Positions 1 to 7,336 of a stretch of DNA of 49,377 nt are shown here, piece by piece; the first letter of the stretch is position 1, and each line of letters opens with the position of its first letter. The stretch spans positions 1-49,377 of the forward strand of contig NZ_JAIYEP010000030.1 in the NCBI RefSeq assembly GCF_020515525.1, read 5' to 3'. A program made the translations under genes and the position numbers. The DNA comes from Rhodococcus yananensis. GTDB taxonomy: Bacteria > Actinomycetota > Actinomycetes > Mycobacteriales > Mycobacteriaceae. Below the pieces are notes generated by a model. That model was not told where the DNA came from. It did no database searches and saw only the letters and a program-made list of their open reading frames with translations.

Positions 1-968
1 ATGCCGGACGGTGGGGGACCTGACGGTATCCCCTCCGGCATTCCGGGTGGTGTCCCACCCGGCGCGCTCCCCTGCCCCGGTCCACCGCGGGGCATGCCGC
101 CGCCGACGGGTTCGGTGCCGGTGTCGACAGCGGCCGTCAGCGACACCCGGTAGCCGTTCGTGACATCGCCGGCGACGGTCGCGAGCTGGCTCACGCCGCC
201 GTCGTCACCGAAGACGTTGTCGCTGTCGAGAGTGATCTGCGCCAGGTTCCGCACCGACTGCTCGTACCCGGTCGTCGCGTACACGGCGGCGCACACGTCC
301 TGCGGCAACGCCACCTGCGAGGTGGCGATCGCGTTCGTGGAATCGGTGATCGAGCCCTCATCCGGGTAGACCTCGAAATGGATGTGCGGCCAGCGTCCCG
401 GATAACACGCCGGGAAGATGCTGGTGAACGTCACCTTTCCGTCGTCGTCGGCGATCTGCACGCCCCGGAGGTAGTTCTGGTCGACGATGTTCTCGGAGTA
501 CATCGAGTACTCACCGTCGCGGTTGCAGTGCCATACGTACACGGCGACACCGGCGAACGGGAGGTCGCCACCGGCCATGTCGACGATCGACAGTTCCAAC
601 GTCATCGGGATTCCTTCGGCGGTTCCGGTGGCCTCACCGAAGCTGGACCGGATGTCGCTGCGGACGATGCCGCTCTGTTCGAGGACGTCGGGTCCGTTGG
701 ATCCGTCTCCCGGGTACGGTCCGGCGGTCTCGTCGGGAATCTCCGACAGGGCCGACCCCGCTGTGGAGGTCGTCGCCGATGCACCGGCGGATCCGTTCGA
801 GCCGGAACTCCCGCACGCCGCCAACCCGACCGTGGCCGCCCCGAGTCCCAGCACCGTCAGGAGCCTGCGGCGGCTGAGCAGGGTTCCCACGTCGAAGCCC
901 AGTCCCTGGTCGACGAGTTCGTCGTCGGGTCGGGGCAGACTCCTGCCTTCGAATGTTCGTCGCTGCAC
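1..968 (-). CDS. Tat-exported lipoprotein, intradiol ring-cleavage dioxygenase family (partial)
   Basis: The protein is read on the minus strand from a GTG at 968 behind a strong GGAAGGAG and is cut by the left edge, leaving about 322 residues. The N-terminus has a twin-arginine stretch (LSRRRLLTVLGLG, residues 31-43) followed by a lipobox LAAC with Cys52, so it should be a Tat-exported lipoprotein. The dioxygenase core is recognisable: Tyr154 in DGEYSMYS, Tyr189 in ACYPGRWPHIHFEV, His195 and His197 match the Tyr/Tyr/His/His non-haem Fe(III) ligands of protocatechuate 3,4-dioxygenase. The visible C-terminal end is a Gly/Pro/Met-rich tail. Family members cleave catechol-type rings. The substrate here is unknown, and export suggests an extracytoplasmic role rather than central aromatic catabolism. 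It is divergent from the gene at 1152. Confidence 0.85.
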   Translation of the reverse strand, partial: MQRRTFEGRSLPRPDDELVDQGLGFDVGTLLSRRRLLTVLGLGAATVGLAACGSSGSNGSAGASATTSTAGSALSEIPDETAGPYPGDGSNGPDVLEQSGIVRSDIRSSFGEATGTAEGIPMTLELSIVDMAGGDLPFAGVAVYVWHCNRDGEYSMYSENIVDQNYLRGVQIADDDGKVTFTSIFPACYPGRWPHIHFEVYPDEGSITDSTNAIATSQVALPQDVCAAVYATTGYEQSVRNLAQITLDSDNVFGDDGGVSQLATVAGDVTNGYRVSLTAAVDTGTEPVGGGMPRGGPGQGSAPGGTPPGMPEGIPSGPPPSG

Positions 969-1092
969 GATGGCATCTCCTTCCGACCGGTCACCGCACG
1001 GTGCGGATCCCACGGCCTGACCGTCACGGTCGAGTGTGCGCACCGAGGCACGTGAACTGCTGGGGTTCTCCTGGGAGTTTGCTGGGAATCCG

Positions 1093-1117
1093 TACCCGCA
1101 CGCGCGCGGTGCGGGTA
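1093..1117. promoter_or_regulatory. Perfect inverted repeat in divergent intergenic region
   Basis: Two perfect 9-bp arms, TACCCGCAC and GTGCGGGTA, are separated by a 7-bp GC spacer. They lie in the 183-bp gap between the divergent dioxygenase and FMN-protein genes. It could be a regulator-binding site or an mRNA leader hairpin ahead of the ribosome-binding site (GAGGGAGG) at about 1140-1147. No regulator is adjacent. Confidence 0.5.
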
Positions 1118-1151
1118 TCCATGAAGGGAGACGCGTGCAGAGGGAGGCACG

Positions 1152-2741
1152 ATGTTCCGGTTTCTGTCCGTCGGATTCGTGGGCTTCGCAGCGATCGTCG
1201 TGGCCTTCGCCGCGTCGATCGGGTCGTGGGCGTGGTGGGTGGTCGTGGGGACGTTGGTGCTGCTCGCCGCCGTCGGGGTGTACGACCTGATCCAGCGTCG
1301 GCATTCGGTGTTGCGGAACTATCCGATCCTCGGGCACATGCGGTACCTGCTCGAGAGCATCCGGCCGGAACTGCAGCAGTACTTCGTCGAGCGCAACTAC
1401 GACGGTCGTCCGTTCGACCGGGACGTCCGCACGATGATCTACGAGCGGGCGAAGGGCATTCACGGCGAGTTGTCGTTCGGCACCGAACGCGACGTCGAAA
1501 CCGTCGGATACGAAAATTTCGTCCATTCCACGCTGCCGGTGTCCGAGCCGGACGAAGCACCACGTGTCCTGGTGGGTGGGCCCGACTGCCGGAGGCCGTA
1601 CTCGATGGCGTTGCTCAACGTGTCGGCGATGAGCTTCGGTGCGCTCTCGGGCAACGCGTTGCGCGCGCTCAACAGGGGCGCGGCGCTGGGCGGGTTCGCC
1701 CACGACACGGGCGAGGGCGGACTGACGCCCCACCACCTCTCGGGTGGTGGTGACCTGCTCTGGGAGATCGGATCCGGCTATTTCGGTGCTCGCACCCCCG
1801 GCGGCACGTTCGATCCCCACCTGTTCGCGGACACCGCTGCGCGGCCGGAGGTGAAGGCGGTGACGATCAAACTCAGCCAGGGTGCGAAACCGGGGATCGG
1901 GGGTGTGCTGCCGGCGGCGAAGGTCTCGACCGAGATCGCCCGGTATCGGGGTGTTCCCGCGCACGTCAAGTGCGTGAGCCCGGCCGCGCACACCGCATTC
2001 CGCACACCGCGTGAACTCGTGTTGTTCGTGGCGCGGTTGCGCGAGTTGGCGGACGGCAAACCCGTCGGGATCAAACTGTGTGCCGGTTCGCGTGTCGAGT
2101 TGTTGGCGCTGTGCAGGGCGATGCTCGCGGAGGGCACCGCACCGGATTTCGTGGTCGTCGACGGTTCCGAGGGCGGGACGGCCGCAGCACCCCTGGAGTA
2201 CGAGGACCACGTGGGGCTACCCCTGACGGACGGTCTGACCCTCGTCCACGATGCACTCACCGGAACCGGGCTCCGGCCGAACGTGCGGATCGGTGCCAGC
2301 GGCAAGATCGCCGTCGGCAACGACATCGTCAAACGGCTCGTGCAGGGCGCGGACTACACGAATTCGGCCCGCGCGATGATGATGGCGATCGGCTGTATCC
2401 AGGCGCAACGCTGCCACACCAACCTGTGCCCGGTGGGCGTGGCCACCCAGGATCCCCGGCGGGCGCGGGCCCTCGACGTCGCCGACAAGAGTGAACGGGT
2501 CCGCCGCTATCAGGAGGCGACGGTCCGGCAGGCGGTGCAGATCATGGCGTCGCTCGGTGCGTCCGATCCGGGCGAGCTGCACCCGGGAATGCTCTACAAG
2601 AGGGTGTCGCCGACCGAGCTGCGTTCCTACGCGGAGCTGTACGAACGCCTCGATCCCGGTCAACTGCTCACCGAACCGCCGTCGACGTGGGCTGCGGACT
2701 GGGCCGCCGCCGATCCGGACACCTTCCGCCGGGTCGCCTGA
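1152..2741 (+). CDS. Membrane-anchored FMN-binding glutamate synthase-like protein
   Basis: The 529-residue product starts at ATG 1152 after GAGGGAGG. Residues about 4-45 form two hydrophobic segments, so the enzyme is probably anchored in the inner membrane. The rest matches the FMN-binding central/GltB-like TIM barrel of glutamate synthase, including a KLSQGAKPGIGG loop and a region that should bind a [3Fe-4S] cluster: Cys415, Cys421 and Cys426 in CIQAQRCHTNLC. It lacks the glutaminase domain and the C-terminal GXGXG domain of full-length GltB, as is usual for the stand-alone FMN-binding glutamate synthase family. These proteins are oxidoreductases of mostly unassigned physiological reaction, so assigning ammonia assimilation would go beyond the evidence. 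It appears monocistronic. Confidence 0.88.
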   Translation: MFRFLSVGFVGFAAIVVAFAASIGSWAWWVVVGTLVLLAAVGVYDLIQRRHSVLRNYPILGHMRYLLESIRPELQQYFVERNYDGRPFDRDVRTMIYERAKGIHGELSFGTERDVETVGYENFVHSTLPVSEPDEAPRVLVGGPDCRRPYSMALLNVSAMSFGALSGNALRALNRGAALGGFAHDTGEGGLTPHHLSGGGDLLWEIGSGYFGARTPGGTFDPHLFADTAARPEVKAVTIKLSQGAKPGIGGVLPAAKVSTEIARYRGVPAHVKCVSPAAHTAFRTPRELVLFVARLRELADGKPVGIKLCAGSRVELLALCRAMLAEGTAPDFVVVDGSEGGTAAAPLEYEDHVGLPLTDGLTLVHDALTGTGLRPNVRIGASGKIAVGNDIVKRLVQGADYTNSARAMMMAIGCIQAQRCHTNLCPVGVATQDPRRARALDVADKSERVRRYQEATVRQAVQIMASLGASDPGELHPGMLYKRVSPTELRSYAELYERLDPGQLLTEPPSTWAADWAAADPDTFRRVA

Positions 2742-2856
2742 GTCGACCCCCATCCGCTCTCGCCGGGCTCCCGCTGAGCGAACCGACCGGGCCCGCGCGC
2801 CCGACTCGACGAGCACAATCGCGAGGAGTACCCGGATCGCACCTGGAGGAACTCGC

Positions 2857-3681
2857 ATGACCACACCCGTCGTCCCCCGCCGTTTCGAGAACAAGGTCGT
2901 CTTCATCACCGGCGCGGCCCGCGGCCAGGGTCGCGCCGAGGCCGTCCGTTTCGCGCAGGAGGGCGCCGACATCATCGCAGTCGACGCCTGCATCGACTTC
3001 GCGAGCACCGCGTACGACGGCGCCACACGCGAGGATCTCGACGAGACCGTCCGACAGGTCGAGGCCACCGGACGCAGGATCACGGCGACCGTCGCGGACG
3101 TGCGCGACTTCGACGCGTTGTCGCAGGCCGTCACGGCGGGAGTCGAGCGGTTCGGCCGGCTCGACGTCGTGATCGCGAACGCCGGCATCTGCTCGGGCGG
3201 CAAGTCCTGGGAGATCACCCTCGACCAGTGGAACGAGATGATCGACGTGAACCTCACCGGCGTCTTCCACACGGCGAAGGCCGCGGTGCCGTACCTGATC
3301 GAGCAGGGTGAGGGTGGGGCGATCGTGTTCACCAGTTCGGTCGCCGGTCTCAAGGGCACGCCGTTCACCGGGCACTATGCCGCCGCCAAACACGGCATCG
3401 TGGGACTCGCGAAGACGATGGCGAACGAACTCGGCGAACACCGTATCCGCGTCAACACCGTGCATCCGGCGGGTGTCGCGACGGGGATGACCGTCTCCGA
3501 TCTGCATCCGCTCATCCAGGAGGCGGCCGCCACACTCGGCCCCATCTACATGAACTCGCTGCCCTACGAGATCCTGCAGGCCGAGGACGTGGCCTCGGTC
3601 GTGGCGTGGATGTGCTCGGACGAGGCGAAGTACATGACCGGTGCCCAGGTGCCGATCGATCTGGGCAATCTGATCCGCTGA
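2857..3681 (+). CDS. SDR family oxidoreductase, mycofactocin-coupled type
   Basis: This 274-residue short-chain dehydrogenase/reductase starts at ATG 2857, with GGAGGA 7 bp upstream. The cofactor motif TGAARGQG is at residues 19-26, NAG lies in the middle strand, and the catalytic YAAAK gives Tyr174 and Lys178. The longer segment after beta-strand 2 (VDACIDFASTAYD and following, about residues 47-75) is typical of mycofactocin-dependent SDRs, in which the bound nicotinamide is recycled by the redox cofactor mycofactocin instead of exchanging freely. The substrate is probably an alcohol or ketone but cannot be named from the sequence. No mycofactocin biosynthesis genes are in the window. Confidence 0.88.
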   Translation: MTTPVVPRRFENKVVFITGAARGQGRAEAVRFAQEGADIIAVDACIDFASTAYDGATREDLDETVRQVEATGRRITATVADVRDFDALSQAVTAGVERFGRLDVVIANAGICSGGKSWEITLDQWNEMIDVNLTGVFHTAKAAVPYLIEQGEGGAIVFTSSVAGLKGTPFTGHYAAAKHGIVGLAKTMANELGEHRIRVNTVHPAGVATGMTVSDLHPLIQEAAATLGPIYMNSLPYEILQAEDVASVVAWMCSDEAKYMTGAQVPIDLGNLIR

Positions 3682-3781
3682 TCGGCCACGGAACCCCCGC
3701 GACGATCGATGTGCCCGGCCATCGGCCCCGGCGTCACCTCACCCCTGGCTGTCGCGTGAACAGCCAAGCTAGGCTCGTGTC

Positions 3782-4246
3782 ATGCAGTGGCTCGACTACG
3801 ACACCGGTAACTGTTCGGTCCAGCGAACGTTGAGTGTCATCGGCGAGAAGTGGACGATGGTCGTGCTCCGCGAAGCCTTCAACGGCGTCCGACGTTTCGA
3901 ACAGATGCGGCGGCACACCGGTATCTCCGAACCGGTCCTGTCGGCGCGACTGCGACGACTCGTCGACGCCGGGGTCCTCGTCACGGTTCCGTACCAGGAA
4001 GAGGGTCGGCGCACCCGCCACGAGTACCGGCTCACCGACAAGGGCCGCGAGCTCTACCCGATCCTGGTCGCGCTTCTCCAGTGGGGCGACCGGTACTGCG
4101 CGGATCTCGAAGGACCGTCGCTGTCGCTGCGGCACCACGAGTGCGGCGCGCCGGTGGAAGCCGTCGTGCAGTGCAGCGAGGGACACCGTCTGCGGCCCAC
4201 CGATGTCGACGTCTCACCGGGGCCGTCGGCACGGCTGCTGGCCTGA
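3782..4246 (+). CDS. HxlR family winged-helix regulator
   Basis: The product has 154 residues from ATG 3782. The N-terminal NCSVQRTLSVIGEKW followed by a winged helix (SEPVLSARLRRLVDAGVL) is the HxlR/MarR-like fold, including the conserved N-terminal cysteine (Cys11) that is redox-active in some members. After the HxlR core, a C-terminal extension carries further Cys and His residues (HHECG and CSEGHRL), which could bind metal. It follows the SDR on the same strand after about 100 bp with its own start region. It may act as a local regulator, but no target is evident. Confidence 0.85.
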   Translation: MQWLDYDTGNCSVQRTLSVIGEKWTMVVLREAFNGVRRFEQMRRHTGISEPVLSARLRRLVDAGVLVTVPYQEEGRRTRHEYRLTDKGRELYPILVALLQWGDRYCADLEGPSLSLRHHECGAPVEAVVQCSEGHRLRPTDVDVSPGPSARLLA

Positions 4247-4252
4247 TCCGGA

Positions 4253-6529
4253 CTACTTGCCCTCGAGGGGTTTCGCGCCGAGAATGTCGCGCAGCACCTC
4301 CGCAGCGATCTCGTCGGGGTCTCGGCGCAGTGTCGGATCGGCCGGGGTCGCCGCCTCTGCGAACATCTCCTCGACGTCGGCGTCCGACATCGACGACGGG
4401 TCCGGCGGTGCGCTGTCGATCGGCCCCGGATCGTCGGGCAGATCGGGCGCCTCGGGCGGCGGAATGTCGTCGTATTCGGACCGGCGCGAGAACTCGGGTC
4501 GCTGCGACCTCGACCGGGCCTCGCCGGGGCGCTGCGGTTCCGGAACCGCCGGGTGTTCCGCCGCCGGCTCACGCTTCGCCTGACTCGGACGCGAGAACCT
4601 GGGTTGCCCACCCGCTTTCTGTTTCGGGGCCGTCGACCTCGTCGGAGCCGGCGTCGGGGCCGCCGATCCGTGAACGCACGTGACCTCCACGTCGGCCCCG
4701 AGCACCGTGCGCATCGCATCGGCGACGACCGCCGCGTTTCGTGGTTCCGCGAGTCTCTTCACCAGCGGCATCGAGTCGTGGGCCAGCACGACCCGGTGTC
4801 CCTCGACACCGCGGACGATCGCGCCGGACAGCATGACCTCGACCGTGCGGCTACGGAGACGGACCTCGGCGCGGACGTCGGACCACGCGGCCCGGATCTT
4901 CTCGATGTCGAGCGCGGACGCCTGCGTCCGCTCCGGTCGGGTCGACGGTTCTTCTTGTTCTGCAACGGGATTCGAGTGGTTTCCGGCCGCCACAGGTTCG
5001 ATCTCCGGCGTCGGATTCTCGTTCACCACCGGCGCGGGTTCGACCGGCGCAGATTCGACCGGCGCAGATTCGACCGGCGCAGATTCGACCGGCGCAGATT
5101 CGACCGGCGCAGGTTCGACCGGCGCAGGTTCGACCGGCGCAGGTTCGACCGGCGTGGGCTCGACCGGCGTGGGCTCGACCGGCGTGGGTTCGGGGGTTCC
5201 TCGGGAGGAATCGACGGAAGCCGAGGTTGCCTGCCCCTCCGCCGCGCGACGCTGCGACGGCCGCTGGAACCGCGCGGCCGGTTCGTCGGGGGCGATCGGC
5301 GCGACCGGCGGTTCGGGCGTGGACCGCATGGCGGCGACCGTCGGAACCGGCTGCGCAGCGACCGCCGCCGGCGCCCCGACGGATCCCTGTTCGAGTCGTT
5401 CGAGTCGTTGCAGCACAGCGGATTCGGCGTCGGATGCCGCGGGCAGCAGCATGCGGGCACACATCACCTCGAGGAGCAGCCTCGGCGACGTGGCACCGCG
5501 CATCTCACCGAGTCCGTCGTGGACGAGTTCGGCGTAGCGCGTGAGCGTGGCCGGGCCGATCCGGGATGCCTGGTCGCGGATACGGTCGAGGACGTCGGCC
5601 GGCGCATCGATCAGACCGCGTTCGGCGGCGTCGGGCACGTTACGGATCAGGATCAGGTCGCGGAGCCGGTCGAGCAGATCGACGGCGAACCTGCGGGGGT
5701 CGTGGCCGGATTCCATCACCTTCTCGACGGTGCCGAACAGCGCGGCACCGTCGCTCGCGGCGAGTGATTCGACGGCGTCGTCGATGAGTGCGACGTCGGT
5801 GATACCGAGCAACGCGAGCGCGCCCGCGTAGGTCACACCGCCCGGTCCGGCACCGGCGAGGAGCTGATCCATCGCCGAGAGCGAGTCGCGGGGGGACCCA
5901 CCGCCGGCGCGGACGACCAGCGGGTACACGGTGTCCTCGATCGGCACGTTCTCCTGCGCGCAGATCTTCTCGAGCAGACCGCGCATGGTGTTCGGTGCCA
6001 GCAGCCGGAACGGGTAGTGGTGGGTGCGCGAGCGGATCGTGGGCAGCACCTTGTCGGGTTCGGTGGTGGCGAACACGAAGATCAGGTGTTCCGGCGGCTC
6101 CTCGACGATCTTGAGCAGCGCATTGAAGGCCGCCGGGGTGACCATGTGCGCTTCATCGATGATGAAGATGCGGTACCGCGACTCGGCGGGCGCGAAGAAG
6201 GCGCGGTCGCGGAGTTCGCGCGCGTTCTCGACGCCGTTGTGACTCGCCGCGTCCAACTCGGTGACATCGAGGTTGCCGGCGCCGCCGGGGCCGAGCGAGC
6301 GGCACGAACCGCAGGTGCCGCACGGCGTCGACGTCGGCCCCTGCTCACAGTTGAGCGAGCGGGCGAGAATGCGCGCGGACGACGTCTTACCGCAACCGCG
6401 CGGACCCGAGAACAGGTAGGCGTGGTTGATCCGACCTTCGTCGAGAGCGGTGCTGAGGGGCGCGGTGACGTGCTCCTGCCCGACCACCTCGGCGAAGGTT
6501 GCGGGTCGATACTTCCGGTACAGGGCCAC
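4253..6529 (-). CDS. dnaX: DNA polymerase III subunit gamma/tau
   Basis: This is the clamp-loader ATPase subunit, 758 residues. The start is taken at GTG 6529 because the family begins MALYRKYRP. An upstream extension in frame would cross the PadR promoter. The Walker A is GPRGCGKT (42-49), the zinc module is Cys61, Cys70, Cys73 and Cys76, the Walker B is FIIDEAH, and the SRC-type arginine-finger region reads IRSRTHHYPF. Domain III (about 230-370) is followed by a Pro/Glu/Val-rich linker (about 447-502) of pentapeptide repeats and a C-terminal tau-like region. I saw no obvious slippery sequence, so probably only the full-length form is made. It diverges from the PadR gene. Confidence 0.96.
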   Translation of the reverse strand: MALYRKYRPATFAEVVGQEHVTAPLSTALDEGRINHAYLFSGPRGCGKTSSARILARSLNCEQGPTSTPCGTCGSCRSLGPGGAGNLDVTELDAASHNGVENARELRDRAFFAPAESRYRIFIIDEAHMVTPAAFNALLKIVEEPPEHLIFVFATTEPDKVLPTIRSRTHHYPFRLLAPNTMRGLLEKICAQENVPIEDTVYPLVVRAGGGSPRDSLSAMDQLLAGAGPGGVTYAGALALLGITDVALIDDAVESLAASDGAALFGTVEKVMESGHDPRRFAVDLLDRLRDLILIRNVPDAAERGLIDAPADVLDRIRDQASRIGPATLTRYAELVHDGLGEMRGATSPRLLLEVMCARMLLPAASDAESAVLQRLERLEQGSVGAPAAVAAQPVPTVAAMRSTPEPPVAPIAPDEPAARFQRPSQRRAAEGQATSASVDSSRGTPEPTPVEPTPVEPTPVEPAPVEPAPVEPAPVESAPVESAPVESAPVESAPVEPAPVVNENPTPEIEPVAAGNHSNPVAEQEEPSTRPERTQASALDIEKIRAAWSDVRAEVRLRSRTVEVMLSGAIVRGVEGHRVVLAHDSMPLVKRLAEPRNAAVVADAMRTVLGADVEVTCVHGSAAPTPAPTRSTAPKQKAGGQPRFSRPSQAKREPAAEHPAVPEPQRPGEARSRSQRPEFSRRSEYDDIPPPEAPDLPDDPGPIDSAPPDPSSMSDADVEEMFAEAATPADPTLRRDPDEIAAEVLRDILGAKPLEGK
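5026..5190 (-). repeat. 15-bp tandem repeat inside dnaX
   Basis: About eleven consecutive 15-bp units (plus-strand core ACCGGCGCAGATTCG with variants) encode TPVEP, APVEP and APVES pentapeptides in the DnaX linker. Neighbouring units are nearly identical and the variants are grouped in blocks, as expected from recent slippage expansion. Unit multiples of 15 keep the frame, so copy number can vary without breaking the gene. Confidence 0.9.
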
Positions 6530-6587
6530 GCGCCGAGAGTACCGGCGAGCTCCGACAGCGTGTCGAACGGAGCCGGACGTTGCATAA

Positions 6588-6619
6588 CGATATATCGCGA
6601 CGTATCTTGTATATATCGA
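6588..6619. promoter_or_regulatory. Putative PadR operator in the dnaX/padR divergent promoter
   Basis: CGATATATCG (6588-6597) is a perfect 10-bp palindrome inside a larger imperfect dyad (6589-6606, 7 of 9 positions matching). A second ATATATCG lies at 6611-6618. This AT-rich patch is unusual for the window and sits between the divergent dnaX and PadR starts, immediately before the PadR ribosome-binding site AAGGAG. ATAT-rich dyads of this sort are typical PadR autoregulatory sites. Binding is inferred. Confidence 0.55.
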
Positions 6620-6637
6620 CAAGAAGGAGTGTGCACG

Positions 6638-7297
6638 ATGCGCAACGAACGAAACGACATGCACGGCCGACGCCGCACCCACCACGATCACCTCTTCGAA
6701 GGCCCCTTCGCGGGTGAGCACCCCCGTCGCCGGGATCCTCGACGCGGCGGTCCGCACGGACCCTTCGGCGGCGACCCGTTCGGCGGACCTCGCCGGGGAG
6801 ACCATCCGATGCACCGCGGCATGCACCGCGGGCGCGGACGTGCCCAACGCGGCGACGTCCGCGCCGCCGTCCTGAGGTTGCTCGCCGACGAACCGATGCA
6901 CGGCTATCAGCTCATGCAGGCGATCGCCGAACGCACGGGTGGCATCTGGCGACCCAGCCCCGGTGCCATCTACCCGACCATCGCCCAACTCGAGGACGAA
7001 GGACTCGTCACCGTCGACAAGGACGGCGGACGGAAGCTGGTGTCGCTGACCGACGCGGGACGCGAGTATCTGGCCGATCCGGCGAATCAGGCCGTCGACC
7101 CGTTCGCGGCCCGTACCCCCGAGGCGGGTGCCCCCGACCTCCGCGCAGCCGTGCGGGATCTGCAGAACGCGGTCCGCGCGGTCGCCGTCAGCGGCGACGA
7201 CGCCCTGATCGCCTCCGCGTACAAGACGCTGATCGACACCCGGAAGTCGCTGTACCTGCTGCTCGCCGCCGCCGACGACGACTCCGACGAGACCTGA
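6638..7297 (+). CDS. PadR family transcriptional regulator with Gly/His/Arg-rich N-terminus
   Basis: The product has 219 residues from ATG 6638, with AAGGAG 8 bp upstream. Residues about 1-72 are low-complexity, rich in His, Arg, Gly and Pro (GGPHGPFGGDPFGG, HRGMHRGRGR). The PadR winged helix follows (residues about 73-150: VLRLLADEPMHGYQLMQAI, GAIYPTIAQLEDEGLV), then a helical C-terminal region (LRAAVRDLQNAVRAVAVSG). PadR proteins are mostly ligand-responsive repressors. The His-rich leader could bind metal, or may simply be a charged DNA-proximal tail. The palindromes just upstream suggest autoregulation. No exporter gene follows, since the next gene is convergent. Confidence 0.88.
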   Translation: MRNERNDMHGRRRTHHDHLFEGPFAGEHPRRRDPRRGGPHGPFGGDPFGGPRRGDHPMHRGMHRGRGRAQRGDVRAAVLRLLADEPMHGYQLMQAIAERTGGIWRPSPGAIYPTIAQLEDEGLVTVDKDGGRKLVSLTDAGREYLADPANQAVDPFAARTPEAGAPDLRAAVRDLQNAVRAVAVSGDDALIASAYKTLIDTRKSLYLLLAAADDDSDET

Positions 7298-7299
7298 GC

Positions 7300-7336
7300 G
7301 GCCGGTGACGGTCGGTCACATCGGCTGTCACCGGCC
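7300..7336. terminator. Possible bidirectional terminator hairpin
   Basis: GGCCGGTGAC and GTCACCGGCC form a perfect 10-bp stem with a 17-nt loop between the convergent PadR and LuxR-type genes, overlapping the stop of the latter. There is no T-tract on either side. Confidence 0.4.

Noticed and set aside
857-1150. Minus-strand frame with an ATG at 976 near the ribosome-binding site of the dioxygenase
   Set aside because: The frame is shifted and gives no recognisable protein. The GTG at 968 opens the Tat signal, lipobox and dioxygenase core.
5026-5190. Short regular repeats that might suggest a CRISPR array
   Set aside because: The units are 15 bp, contiguous, without spacers, and in frame as pentapeptides inside dnaX.
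6530-6988. N-terminal extension of DnaX beyond 6529
   Set aside because: It would cross the divergent PadR promoter and part of its coding region, while DnaX proteins begin at MALYRKYRP.
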